Source: Ceratotherium simum simum (taxonomy: Eukaryota > Chordata > Mammalia > Perissodactyla > Rhinocerotidae). Taken from it: DNA of 64,000 nt. The DNA lies in assembly GCF_000283155.1 (NCBI RefSeq), contig NW_004454239.1, positions 5,007,095-5,071,094 on the forward strand. The letters are read 5' to 3'. Shown here in pieces: positions 35,288 through 45,400 of the stretch. Made by a program: the position numbers and the translations under genes. The notes beneath the pieces are model-generated. The model was given only the letters and a program-made list of their open reading frames with translations. It ran no database searches and was not told the origin of the DNA. Position 1 is the first letter of the stretch, and the number at the start of each line of letters is the position of its first letter.

Positions 35288-35420
35288 TGGAAGAAGAGAC
35301 TAAACGAAAAGGAGAGAAAGAAAGCGGTGGGGTGGTGGGGCAGAAATAAAGAAAGAGAAGAAGAAAAAAGGAAAGAAAACTGAAAAGAGAAAGAGAAAGG
35401 GGAAAGGAAAAGCAAGCAGA
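35288..35420. repeat. Polypurine (GA-rich) tract
   Basis: About 130 bp almost free of pyrimidines on the plus strand (AAAGAAAGAGAAGAAGAAAA type). No protein signal; long SLFSF-type open frames on the reverse strand are composition artefacts. Confidence 0.85.
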
Positions 35421-35728
35421 CAAGCCAAAGACTGCTGCGAGGCAGGGTGGGGGACGCTGAGGACCCCTTATTAAACCTAAAGAAACCAACACCTGTCAAG
35501 TGGGGTGCTGTTATCCCACCCTGAAACTCCTTTTGACAGAAGAGAAAAATGAAGTGCAGCTAGTAAGTGAAGGGTGAGGCTGAGATGAAAAGCAGACCTG
35601 GAAGCCCAAGTTTTCAAAATGAGGATGAGAAGGCATGTGAGTCAGAATCAGCAGGAGGATATTAAGATGTCCCTCCCAACCATCCCCCAGGCCTCCTGAA
35701 TCAGAACCTCTGCCGGTGGGGCTCTTCT

Positions 35729-36128
35729 TTGAGCCCTCCAAGCACACTCTGACCTCAAGGCCTTTGCATTCACTGTTCCCTCTACTTGGAATGTTCTTCC
35801 CCCAGATATCACATGACTCATTGCCTCACCTTCTTCAGGTGTCTGCTCAAGGGTTACTTTCTCAGAGAAGCCTTCTGCGCTATTTAAAAAACAGTCCCTG
35901 TCTGCTACACTCCCTATGCCCCTTGCCTTGTATTTTTCCGCAACACTTAATGACCTTTAATACACTACATAATTTGATTTACTTATTATATCTATTGTCC
36001 TTCTCTCCCTGTTGGAATGTAAGCTCCACAAGGACATAGATTTGGGCCAGTTTTTCATTTTTTCTTTGCTGTGACCTCAGAGCTTAGAGCAGTGCGTGGC
36101 ACGTAATAAGCACTCAATAAATAATTTT
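35729..36128 (+). mobile_element. L2 LINE 3' end
   Basis: TCAAGGCCTTTGCATTCACT, CTTGGAATGTTCTTCCCCCA, TCAGAGAAGCCTTCTGCGCT, TGGAATGTAAGCTCCACAAG, GTAATAAGCACTCAATAAAT: complete ordered L2 3' end. An A-run follows. Confidence 0.88.
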
Positions 36129-36216
36129 GAAAAAAAAAAAGAATGGCTAAATAGTTAAATGTCATGATACGTGACTGTAAGAAACAAAAGTCTTTTTTAA
36201 AAAAACATAGCCCCCA

Positions 36217-36465
36217 GGGGCAGGCCCAGTGGCATAGCAGTTAAGTTCCCGTGCTGCACTTCAGCGGCCTGGGGTTCGCAGGTGTGGATCCTGGGTGCAG
36301 ACATACTCACCACTCATCAAACCACGCTGAGGCCGCGTCCCACATACAGCAACTAGAAGGATGTACAGCTATGACATACAACTATCTACTGGGGCTTTGG
36401 GGAGAAAAAAGGAAAAAAGGAGGAAGATTGGCAACAGATGTTAGCTCAGGGCCAATCTTCCTCAA
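36217..36465 (+). mobile_element. ERE-type SINE
   Basis: Head GGGGCAGGCCCAGTGGCATA, body TATGACATACAACTATCTAC and GATGTTAGCTCAGGGCCAAT, A-tail. Flanked both sides by AAAACATAGCCCCCA target duplication. Confidence 0.92.
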
Positions 36466-37029
36466 AAAAAAAAACATAGCCCCCAAATTGTTTGACAAGT
36501 CTTCCATTGAGAAGTAGAGTCTATGTCCCCTCCCCTTGAATCTAGGCTCCATGACTGCTTGACCAAAAGAATACCATGAAAGTGACAATATGACATTTCC
36601 CACACCCAAGCTTTAAGAAACTGGCAGCTTCGACTTTCTGTTTCTGGGGATGGATGCTGGCCCTTGGAACCCAACCTCCAGGCTGCAAGGAAGCCCAGGC
36701 CACAAGAAGAGGCCATTTGTAGGTAGGTATTCCAGCCCACGACCTAGCCCAGGTCCCAGCTAACAATCAGCATCAATCCCCAGATATGTGAATGAGGAAG
36801 ATTCAGAACGACTCCAGTTCCAGCACCCATCTGACTGCAGCTGTGTGAGGACCCCAAGCAAGAAGCTCCTGGCTGAGTTCAGTCACCTCCTGGAACCAGG
36901 ACAGATAATAATAAAATGATTGTTCTTATTTTAAGCCATTAAGATTTGGGGTAATTTGTTAACAGCAATAGGTAATTGGAACAGCCTGTATGATGGAATA
37001 CTATATAGCATTTAAAAATGCTGATGGAA

Positions 37030-37165
37030 GGGGCCAGCCCGGTGGCATAGGGATTGGGTTCACATGCTCTACTTCGGTGGCCCAGGGTTTTCGGGTTCGG
37101 ATCCCCGGCACGGACCTACACACCACTGGTCAGGCCATATGGCTATTACATCTACAACACAGGGA
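37030..37165 (+). mobile_element. ERE-type SINE, 3'-truncated
   Basis: Head GGGGCCAGCCCGGTGGCATA and GGTTCGGATCCCCGGCACGG, then breaks up after TGGTCAGGCCATATGGC; the right half is missing or scrambled. The preceding GATGGAATACTATATAGCAT suggests it landed in a LINE-1 remnant. Confidence 0.8.
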
Positions 37166-37798
37166 CACAGTACATCCACAACTATAATATAATATGTGTA
37201 CTATATCTCCAGTAAACTCCCCAAAGAAACTAGTAACAGTGGTTGCCACTGATCAAAGGAAATCCAGGTAGGAGAGATACATGTATATAGCATTGTACCA
37301 TTTGAGTTTTTGTTTTTGGCTATAGCCACAGTATTCTTTCCAAATTCAATACCATATTTTTATGTCAGTGGCTTGGTTTTCATTTGAAAGGTTTTTGAAG
37401 GTATTCATATGTACCAGTGTACTAAAGGAAAGACATCCTTTTGTTTCTTGAAGCCCTGCAGGGCTCCCAGGGTCGTCATTTGACCAACTGTCATTGTGAA
37501 TGTAAATACAGATATTGAAAGTAAAGAAGGCCGGGGGCTAATCCACACACCCAGACAAATCATGAAGGTCCATGATTTTATTTCTAAATTACCCAAACTA
37601 ATTTTCTTACAGTTTATAGCTTCTAAAGAGGCAAGATAAACCCAATAAATTTATTCCTGAGTGTTTACTTAATTGGACCCCTGACAATCACAAGCATTTG
37701 GTAAAACAGTAATAACCAGCCTCTCTGACTGCTGATCTATGAGGTTCAGGAAACAAGGGAGGCTTCAAAGTCCCTGCTGCTTCCTCAAGAAGTGGCTC

Positions 37799-38057
37799 CG
37801 GCCGGCCTGGTGGCGGAGCGGTTAAATTCATGTGCTCCACTACAGCAGTCCGGGGTTTGCCGGTTCAGATCCTGGGCATGGACCTACTCCCCACTCATCA
37901 AGCCATGCTGAGGTGGCGTCCCACATAGAAGAGCTACAACTCTGCAACTATGATACACAACTAATGTACTGGGGCTTTGGGGAGAAAAAAAAGAAAAAGA
38001 GGAAGATTGGTGACAGATGTTAGTGCAGGGCCAAACTTCCTCAAAAGAAAAAAAAAA
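37799..38057 (+). mobile_element. ERE-type SINE
   Basis: Head CTCCGGCCGGCCTGGTGGCG, box B GGTTCAGATCC, TACTGGGGCTTTGGGGAG, GATGTTAGTGCAGGGCCAAA, A-tail. Flanked by AGTGGCTC duplications on both sides. Confidence 0.9.
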
Positions 38058-38264
38058 AGTGGCTCTGCTGTCTCCTGGGTATCTGCGGGAGTGACTGGAT
38101 GCTTCATTTGTGACCCTAGTCACTTACCACCCAATACTTCCAATTCTTGGCAGCGGGAACCTAGAAACAACATGTGTTTTTATGCAAAGCTGTAGCAACC
38201 TAAACACCATATACCTTTCCTTTCTTATTCAGATATGCAAGAAGGCATTCATGTTTTCCATTGT

Positions 38265-38930
38265 GTTTTCTTATTGAAATATAATATATGTACAGAAAAG
38301 TGCACAAATAATAAGCACACAGTTCTACGCATTTCCACAAAGTGAACTCACCCATGTAGCAATAAGCAGATCAAGAAACAGAAAATTTCCAGAATCCCAG
38401 AAGCAATAATCACAGAAGGGACTAATTTTATCTGTTTTGTACTTTATATAAAATGAAATCATACCATATTTAGTCTGGCTTCTTTTGCTCAACAATATTT
38501 TTGTGAGCAAAATATGTTGCTCACAACATACTTGCTGCTTGTGATAGTAATGTGTTCATTTTCATTGTGTAAAATGTTTCGTCATGTGACTATGCCACAA
38601 TTTATTTATCCATTCTACATTCTACGGTTGATGGGCATTTGGGTAGTTTCCAATTAGGGGCTATTTTGAAAAGCGTAGCTGTGAACGTTTTATGGTGAAC
38701 AGACATATGCATTTCTGTTGGGTATCTATCTAGAGTCGGAATTGCTGGATCATAACTTATGCATATATTCCGCTTTAGTAGAAAATGCCATAGAGTTCTC
38801 CAAAGTGGTCATACCAATTTACACTCCCATAAGCAATGTAGGAGATTCTGATTGCTCCATATTTTCATCAATGCTTGGTATTTTTTGCCATTCTGTCACT
38901 CATTTATTTTTAACCCATAATCACTTCTTT
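38265..38930 (-). mobile_element. LINE-1 3' remnant, reverse
   Basis: Reverse-order LINE-1 landmarks: TTATTGAAATATAATATATG (3' UTR), TTATTTATCCATTCTACATT, GAATTGCTGGATCATAACTT, ACCAATTTACACTCCCATAA. Frames destroyed. Confidence 0.85.
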
Positions 38931-38974
38931 CCAATATGCCAAAATATTCTTCCTTTTAAATCACAGGGAACGGT

Positions 38975-39180
38975 GTAGTGTAGCATAGTGTCTGGTGTAG
39001 AACCAGACAGTATAACCTACCAGGCTGGTGACCTCTGAGCCTCAGTTTCTTCCTCTGTGAATGGGGATGATAAAATACCCACTTCATAGGGTTGTGCGAG
39101 GACCAACTGAGATAACATATGCAAAGTGCATAGCACAGCTCCTTGCATAGAGTTGTACACAATAAATGACTGCTACACGT
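38975..39180 (-). repeat. MIR SINE
   Basis: GAGCCTCAGTTTCTTCCTCT, GTGAATGGGGATGATAAAAT, TAGGGTTGTGCGAGGACCAA: reverse MIR core, well kept. Confidence 0.83.
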
Positions 39181-39184
39181 AAGA

Positions 39185-39280
39185 CCATATTTCATAGCTG
39201 GGGAAACTGAGGCCACGAGGGGTAAAAGGATCTGACCAAGGTGACTCAGTGGCAGACCTGCCGAGCCTGATGTGGCCCTT
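39185..39280 (+). repeat. MIR fragment, forward
   Basis: AGCTGGGGAAACTGAGGCCA then AAGGTGACTCAGTGGCAGAC, opposite in direction to the MIR directly left of it. Confidence 0.65.
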
Positions 39281-40894
39281 TCTAGTCAGTGCTCCTCCAT
39301 GGCACCATATGGCTTCAATTTCTAAGAATTTGTTTTCATAAAAATTGCAAAATGGGGTCTATAATTTACAATGAATTTTATTTGCTTAAGGATTACCTTG
39401 TAATTTCTGCTTTTAATTTGGCAACTTTCATCAGATTCTTCAAGAGGGAAGGTACGCTAGGCTGCCCTCAGAGAAGCCAGTGCACCTTTTGTCAACAAAT
39501 AGGTCTTAGGTGGTGAGACTTGCATTTTACTTGGAGGAACTGGGTCCCTGAACAATCAACCACTGGCCTCAGCCGGCTGGTGAAACGGACGTGACAAAAG
39601 AGCTGTTTGTGTTTGAGATTTTAACCTTTTGCCTATCTCAGAAATTCCCACCCCAATTTTTTGTTAGGAGCACAGAGGCTCCTCAGAGGTTCTTGTGACA
39701 CACACCACCAACAGGGTTGACAAATAGCAGGTTAGATGTTACTCTCCTGCTGGGTCAGCAGCAGCAGCTCTCATTTCCTGATCACAGCAGGATCAGAGAT
39801 ATGGGGTCAGGCCTGTGGGTCCCCCTGCAAGGAGCCGTGAGAATGTCTAGATATGTATGCCTGCACAGCCCCAAGAGGGACACTCAGAGGGCTCACGTGA
39901 CCAGACAATGCCTGCTGGGACTCACGGAGAAGTGCTCCTTTTCCTCTGAAGATGCCCGGGAGCTAGTCTTAGGGTGGGCTGGTGTGTCTTGAAGACCATG
40001 CTTCCTTCTCTTGCTCTTCTTCCTTTTTAATCAAAGCAGCAGCTCAAGGAGGCAATGGTGTTGGCCTAGATCAAAGAACAGATTTTCATTTTCACTGTAT
40101 TCACTTTTGTGTGTATCTCCCCATAGGGCAAAGTACTGCTGGTTTTCCACTTATGGTTATGACATAACTTCTTTTAAAATAAAGTTTGTTTAAATAAAGT
40201 AATTTTAAAGAAGGCTATTGTCAATAATAGTACAAGTGACACATATATGTGACTAATTGTAAAGGCGATTGGAGCTCCAAGGTGGTAGAAGATGACAGAA
40301 ATCGGAAGGGGGTAGGGAATGACCTGAGTCAGCTGGCCTGAACAAAAACCAGTCTGGGGGTGGAGGGGGTATGCCCTTGGCCACTGCTCTCCTCTGAGCC
40401 TTGGTCTTCTCAAATGGAGATTGTTTAATCCTCTTGTTTAAAGAAGGGTGGTGAGAATGAAACATAACATCCATAAACTTTCTGGCTGAAGTAGAGGTTC
40501 TATTATTGATAACTTTATTACTATTAACAGCAGCAGTATTACAAACGTAATCCAGTGATCCACCATCCCAAGAGCCCTGAAACCGAAGCAGCTGTTTTTA
40601 ACTTCCAGCCTAGGGGGGTAGTATGTTTCCAGGGTAATGGATTAATTATAGGGTGACTGACAGGTGCTGAAATTAGCTTGATATTCGCTTTCTGATCCTA
40701 AGACAGAAGGGAAGTTTTTGCATCTACCACAGTTTCCCGGACACCTGTCCCAGCGCTGAGCTGGGACTCCCCCCACGACTCTCCAGGCTCTTTCTCAGAA
40801 TTAAAACAGTCCTTCCGGAAATGCCTTTTCTGGTGCAGCATCTCAGAGTGGGCAGTGAGGAGTTAGATTTTTTGACATTCACTTGGTTGTTGCC

Positions 40895-41035
40895 ACTATT
40901 TATTTATTTATTTATTTTTATAGACGTATAATTGACATACAACATTTTATTAGTTTCAGTTGTACAACGTAATGGTTCGATATTTGTATACACTGCGAAA
41001 TGAACACCGCAATAAATCTAGATACCATCTGCCAC
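40895..41035 (-). mobile_element. LINE-1 3' UTR remnant, reverse
   Basis: (TTTA)n followed by ACGTATAATTGACATACAAC and GTATACACTGCGAAATGAAC, the usual reverse LINE-1 3' UTR order. Confidence 0.65.
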
Positions 41036-41353
41036 TATTTATTCTAAAACTCTCAAACAACCCCTAATACACCTCCGTTTTTTCTTTTCTTTTCTTTTTT
41101 TTTTTTTAAGAGAAGGAAACGCTTGGCTTGTTTTGAAAGCAGATTGTGTTCTCTTCTACCTGCGGCTTCTACCGCGAACGCCAAACGCAGCAGCACACGC
41201 GCAAAGGTGTCCCTTAGTTGCGGGGCGGGGGGGTAGGGACTGCAGGACGGCGGCGGGGAGGGGCGTGGCCCCGCGGGCTGGAGCGCTCCCGGCTCGGCCA
41301 CAGGGTCTGGGCACCCTGTTCTGCCAGTATCTGCCCCCGGAGTCCACGTCAGC

Positions 41354-41366
41354 GGGGGGGGGGGGG
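41354..41366. repeat. 13-G run in RHPN2 promoter
   Basis: Uninterrupted guanines followed by AGTGGGGCGG; potential quadruplex and sequencing trouble spot. Confidence 0.9.
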
Positions 41367-42145
41367 AGTGGGGCGGACCCTGTTCCCGGGAGTCCCCCCC
41401 CATTCGCTCCTAAGCTAGGCGCGTCCCTACCCCCGAGCTAAGAGCTTTAACACGCACTTTTGTTGTAATACCTTCGACCAGCCCGAGAGAGCGAGACCTG
41501 GCCCTTTCGCAGCTGAGAAAACAGATTTAAAGTGGCGGTTAAGAAACGTGCTCGAGGACATCCGCTGAGTCTCTCCAGCACAAAGCCCTTCCTGGGTATC
41601 CCTTCCTCTCCCAGCGCCCACCTCTCCCAGCGCCGTCCGCGATGCAGCGAGGGTGAGGGGACAGAGGGTTGATTGCTGCGCCAGCCGGCCTGAGTCACCC
41701 GGCCAAGGCCCTCGGGTGGCACAGCCAACTCTCCCTCAGCGTCCCCGACTCGGCCCCCGGGTCCCTTCCGGCGGGAAGCTGACCGCCGTTCCTGACCGCT
41801 CGGCCCAGGGCCCAGCGCTCCCGCCGCGCCCTCGACGTGGCGCCGGGTCTGGTTACCGTCCCCGCGGCGTCCGCGCTCCTCCGGGGAGGGGCAGCGAGAC
41901 TTCACCCGCGCTCTGCGTTTACCCCCACGGCTCCAAACGAGGGACCAGGTCCCCAGCCCGGGCCACGCTGCGGCCACGGAGACCCCCGGCCCGCCCCTGC
42001 GCCACAGGGCTGAGACAGCGACGTTGCCCAGATTAGGCCACCGGAGAGGGCGACCGAGGCGCCCAGGGGCCCCAGCTCTCCGCGGCGCGAGCCTCGGCTC
42101 GGGCGCCGGCTCCGCACGGCCAATCCGGAGCCGGGGCGGGGCGGG

Positions 42146-42260
42146 NNNNNNNNNNNNNNNNNNNNNNNNNNNNNNNNNNNNNNNNNNNNNNNNNNNNNNN
42201 NNNNNNNNNNNNNNNNNNNNNNNNNNNNNNNNNNNNNNNNNNNNNNNNNNNNNNNNNNNN
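42146..42260. other. Assembly gap (115 N)
   Basis: Run of undetermined bases inside the GC-rich RHPN2 promoter. Any frame that crosses it, such as open frames on either strand there, is unsupported. Confidence 1.
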
Positions 42261-42337
42261 CGGGGGCGGGTCCGGGCGCCCTCTGGGGCCAGCGCGCCGC
42301 GGATCCTCAGTCGGCCCGCGGTGCACGAGTCGCCAGC

Positions 42338-42406
42338 ATGACTGACGCGCTGCTGCCCGCCGTCCCCCAGCCGCTGGAGAAGGAAGGCGACGGCTACTTT
42401 CGGAAG
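42338..42406 (+). CDS. RHPN2: RHPN2 coding exon 1
   Basis: Residues 1-23, [20 protein letters not shown] plus FRK. The ATG at 42338 has a fair context (GCCAGCATGA). Donor CGGAAG|GTGGGC. Intron 1 (42407-54621) begins inside the CpG island, then is mostly unassigned to 48.9 kb. LINE-1, ERE and LTR remains fill 48.9-54.4 kb. Confidence 0.95.
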
Positions 42407-45400
42407 GTGGGCGGCTTCGGGCGGGCGGGGGTCTGCGGGCTCCAGCCCTCCTGCCCCCTGGCCGTGGAGGGGGCCGCGGGAGCGCGCGGCCAGGGTCGGC
42501 CAGGCCAGGAGGGGGAGGGGGCGCGCTGGTCTGGGGCGGGCGGGACTGAGGCTCGGGCTGAGGGGTGCGGCGGCGGTGCACCGGGCGGCCGAGAGCAGGT
42601 GGCTTCCGGGGCTGGGGGACGCCGGGGGCCGCCCCGCGCAGGTGCCGGCGGAGGATGGGGGCCAGGAGGGGTGCTCAGGATGGCCCCCGCTGGCGATCCC
42701 GCGCGCCTGGGGAAGGGACCCGTGGCCTCGCGGCGCGTTGGGACCCGAACTTCCACCCGAGCGCGTGGCGGGGGCGCGGGTGGAGATAAAGGGACCACCC
42801 CAGGCGGGTCGGCGTTCTCCTTTTGCCTCCAGAATGCTTCCAGTGTCGCCTCTTCGACTCTTTAGAGGGCAGGGGAGAGCTGCTGATGGGAGGTGACTTC
42901 GGGCGTCGCCCCCTCCTCTGCCGCAGGTCGCCCGGGAGGGCGTGAGCGCGGCGGACGGGAGGGCTGCGGTCTCGACCCCTCTTCACTTTAATGCTAAAGC
43001 GGATTTCTCTGATTGTTGGAGAGACCGCGGCGACGGCGGGCTCCGCGGGAGCTTGCCAAGTCCGGGCGACCCTCGGCACACACGCGGCCTCCCGCCCTGG
43101 AGATAACAGTCCGCAGCCCAGTCCCTCAAAGCAACTCCAGCCCGCGGTGCGGGGGCGCTGGGACGCCCGCAGGTGGCAAGGCCTGGGCTACAAAGATGTT
43201 TTTGAGCCTGGAGTCTCTGTGACACTTTCCACCCTTCTTCCTTGTAGGTCCCCACGAATCTAAAAATAGCCTTTGAAGCTTGGCCAGGTTTGACTGGGTG
43301 GGTTGAGAGATTGTTGGTTTTTTTATAACATATATGAGCGAAGGCAGGGTGCCTAATTATAAATAGGGAAGTGAAACTGTTTCCCACAAAACAATCAATT
43401 CTTAATTGTTCAGAGCCTAACGATCCAGTGGGTAAATGGTCTTGACATCTTCCTCCTCCCGTGTGATGCAGCCTTGGGGCTTTTGCTGTCTGTTGAGCAG
43501 TGGCTCCAGGGAATGAGCAGGACAGGAGGGGAATCTGGAAACAGGTGAGGACAAAGTGGGAAAAGTTCTTTTTGTTGAATTGCTTTTAGCATTTAGAAAA
43601 AAAAAGAGTAGTTTTAAGGTATGTTTAAGTTCAAAGATGTCATCATGGAGTTACAGGATTATAACTTCTAATTATGTGCAGCGTTTGGGACAGAGGATCA
43701 TAGGCCATGGAATCGCAGGAGGCCAGGCCTGGGATTCCCTAGATCTCCATCCTAGGGCCCGGAGCCTGCTGCCTCCACAAAATTGCTGTGTAGCCTCCAG
43801 CAAGTTGCTGCTTCTTTCTGGGACTTCATTTCCTCCCTGAATTGTTTGTCCTTTGAACAGGTGGAGACCAATATCTGGGGGAAGTGACAGAGGGAGGGGC
43901 AGAAGAGATGGGGAACACCTGTGAGGGTTATGGTCCCAAGCCTTCCAGAACAGGTTTTCCAGCGGAGGATGTGCACGGGAAAGAGAGTGGATAGTGAGGG
44001 AGCTGGGAAGGGATGCAAGGATGGGTGTTTTTTAGATGCAGTTTCTCTGGTGGTAGATAAGAGAATCTCGGGTGCAAAATAAGATGAATCACTGGTTTAC
44101 AATTAGAAACATCTCTTTTGAAAAGGAGACCCTGTAATGATCATTGTGCTATGTCATACCAGTCCAAAGAATGTTCTTGGTATGAGGGTAATACTCTCCC
44201 GATCTGTGATCTGAGCCATTTTGACCTCAAATAATTGCTCCCTGAATGAAAGGTAGATGTTACACAGGTGAGGAAGAGGAGGGAGAGCCCAGCAGGCAGA
44301 GGGAACAGCGTGAGCAAAGGCATGGAATTGTGCGTGCTTGTGAGGGAGCCCCCTGGGGTGTGAGGCGCGAGTGGGAACATGCAAGGAATCAGGGACCTCC
44401 AGGATCCATGCATAGCAGGACCAGACATGTGAGATTCATGTCACAGAAAGACCACTTTGACAGCTGAGCAGTCAGTGGGTGGGGGGTGGGGGAGAGGCAG
44501 GGAGGAGTCGGGGAGAGGGGTTAGCCTCCTGTAATCTCCATCATCTCTGCCCTTTCTACTCTGATACAGACTATTGATGACTTTTCAGTCAGTTCTATAA
44601 AGTGCTGTGTAAATGCAGCCTCACCACCCCTCCTTCCCACCAGCTTGCACCCCTGACTCAAACCAGGGGTCCAGACTGGAGGCGGGGATCCCAGTGAGGA
44701 GGTTGGAATGATGGGGGCCTGAGCAAAGGCAGTGTCAGCAGGAATAGGAAGACCTTATGGGACAGGAGATGGTGGGCAGGTGCTGCTGATGGAATCCAAA
44801 ATGTCTGCCTTGGGTGTCTGGACTGAGATGGGGGAGCCAGGAGGCTGGTGTGGGGGCAGGTGGACTTGAGGCCCCCATGAGATGTCCAGGTGGTGGTCCC
44901 TGGGGGAGTCCACTCAACAGACCTGGCAGCCATGAGAGCACCCTGGCTAGAGATGCAGCTTTGGCGGGCACCAGTGTGGAAGGCTTTTGGGATACTGAGT
45001 GAATAAGGACCCAGGACAGAAGGGAACAACACTTCCACTTAAGGGACAGGCAGAGAGATGGGAGGCCAGCCAGGAGGCCGCAGTGTCTAGGAAGCCGAGA
45101 GGAGAGGTGAGGCTGAAAGTCAGAAGAGACCTGGAAAATACTGGATTTAGTCGTTTAGGAGGTTGTTAGTAATGAGTGGGTGGAGGGTTAGGGGCAAAGG
45201 TCAGTGTGGCAGGGTGCAGAGGGAGGATGGGGGAGATGATAGTTGTTGGAGGGATAGCGGTAGAAGAGAGCGAAGAGGCAGGTTTGTTTTAGAAGGAGGA
45301 AGTCTAGAGCCTTTTTAAAGCTGAAGGTGAAGAAGTTGGGTTGGTGGGGTGGGGGGTGTTGAAGCTTCAAGGCGGGGAGAGAACAAGCTGAGGAGGGGTC

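Larger units (their letters stand above)
34680..42337. other. Region between divergent GPATCH1 and RHPN2
   Basis: No coding exon recognised. From left to right: GPATCH1 promoter side, CA microsatellite, polypurine tract, an L2 fragment, three plus-strand ERE SINEs (the middle one a partial copy), a minus-strand LINE-1 remnant near 38.6 kb, MIR pieces near 39.1 kb, a short minus LINE-1 3' piece at 40.9 kb, and the RHPN2 CpG island with its assembly gap. Sequence at 39400-40880 contains nothing I can name. Confidence 0.7.
41150..43260 (+). promoter_or_regulatory. RHPN2: RHPN2 CpG-island promoter
   Basis: Long, dense CpG and G+C-rich stretch spanning the RHPN2 start codon at 42338. A CCAAT box (42120-42124) and GC boxes (GGGGCGGGGCGGG, 42133-42145) run directly into the assembly gap. 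More GC boxes follow at 42261-42270. No TATA box seen. The transcription start probably lies in or near the gap. Confidence 0.75.

Noticed and set aside
34904..35499. Long reverse open frames of repeated CV and SLFSF residues
   Set aside because: Direct translation of the CA microsatellite and polypurine tract.
41447..42865. Several long open frames in both strands of the RHPN2 CpG island
   Set aside because: GC-rich DNA has few stop codons; some cross the N gap. Only the 42338-42406 segment matches a protein.
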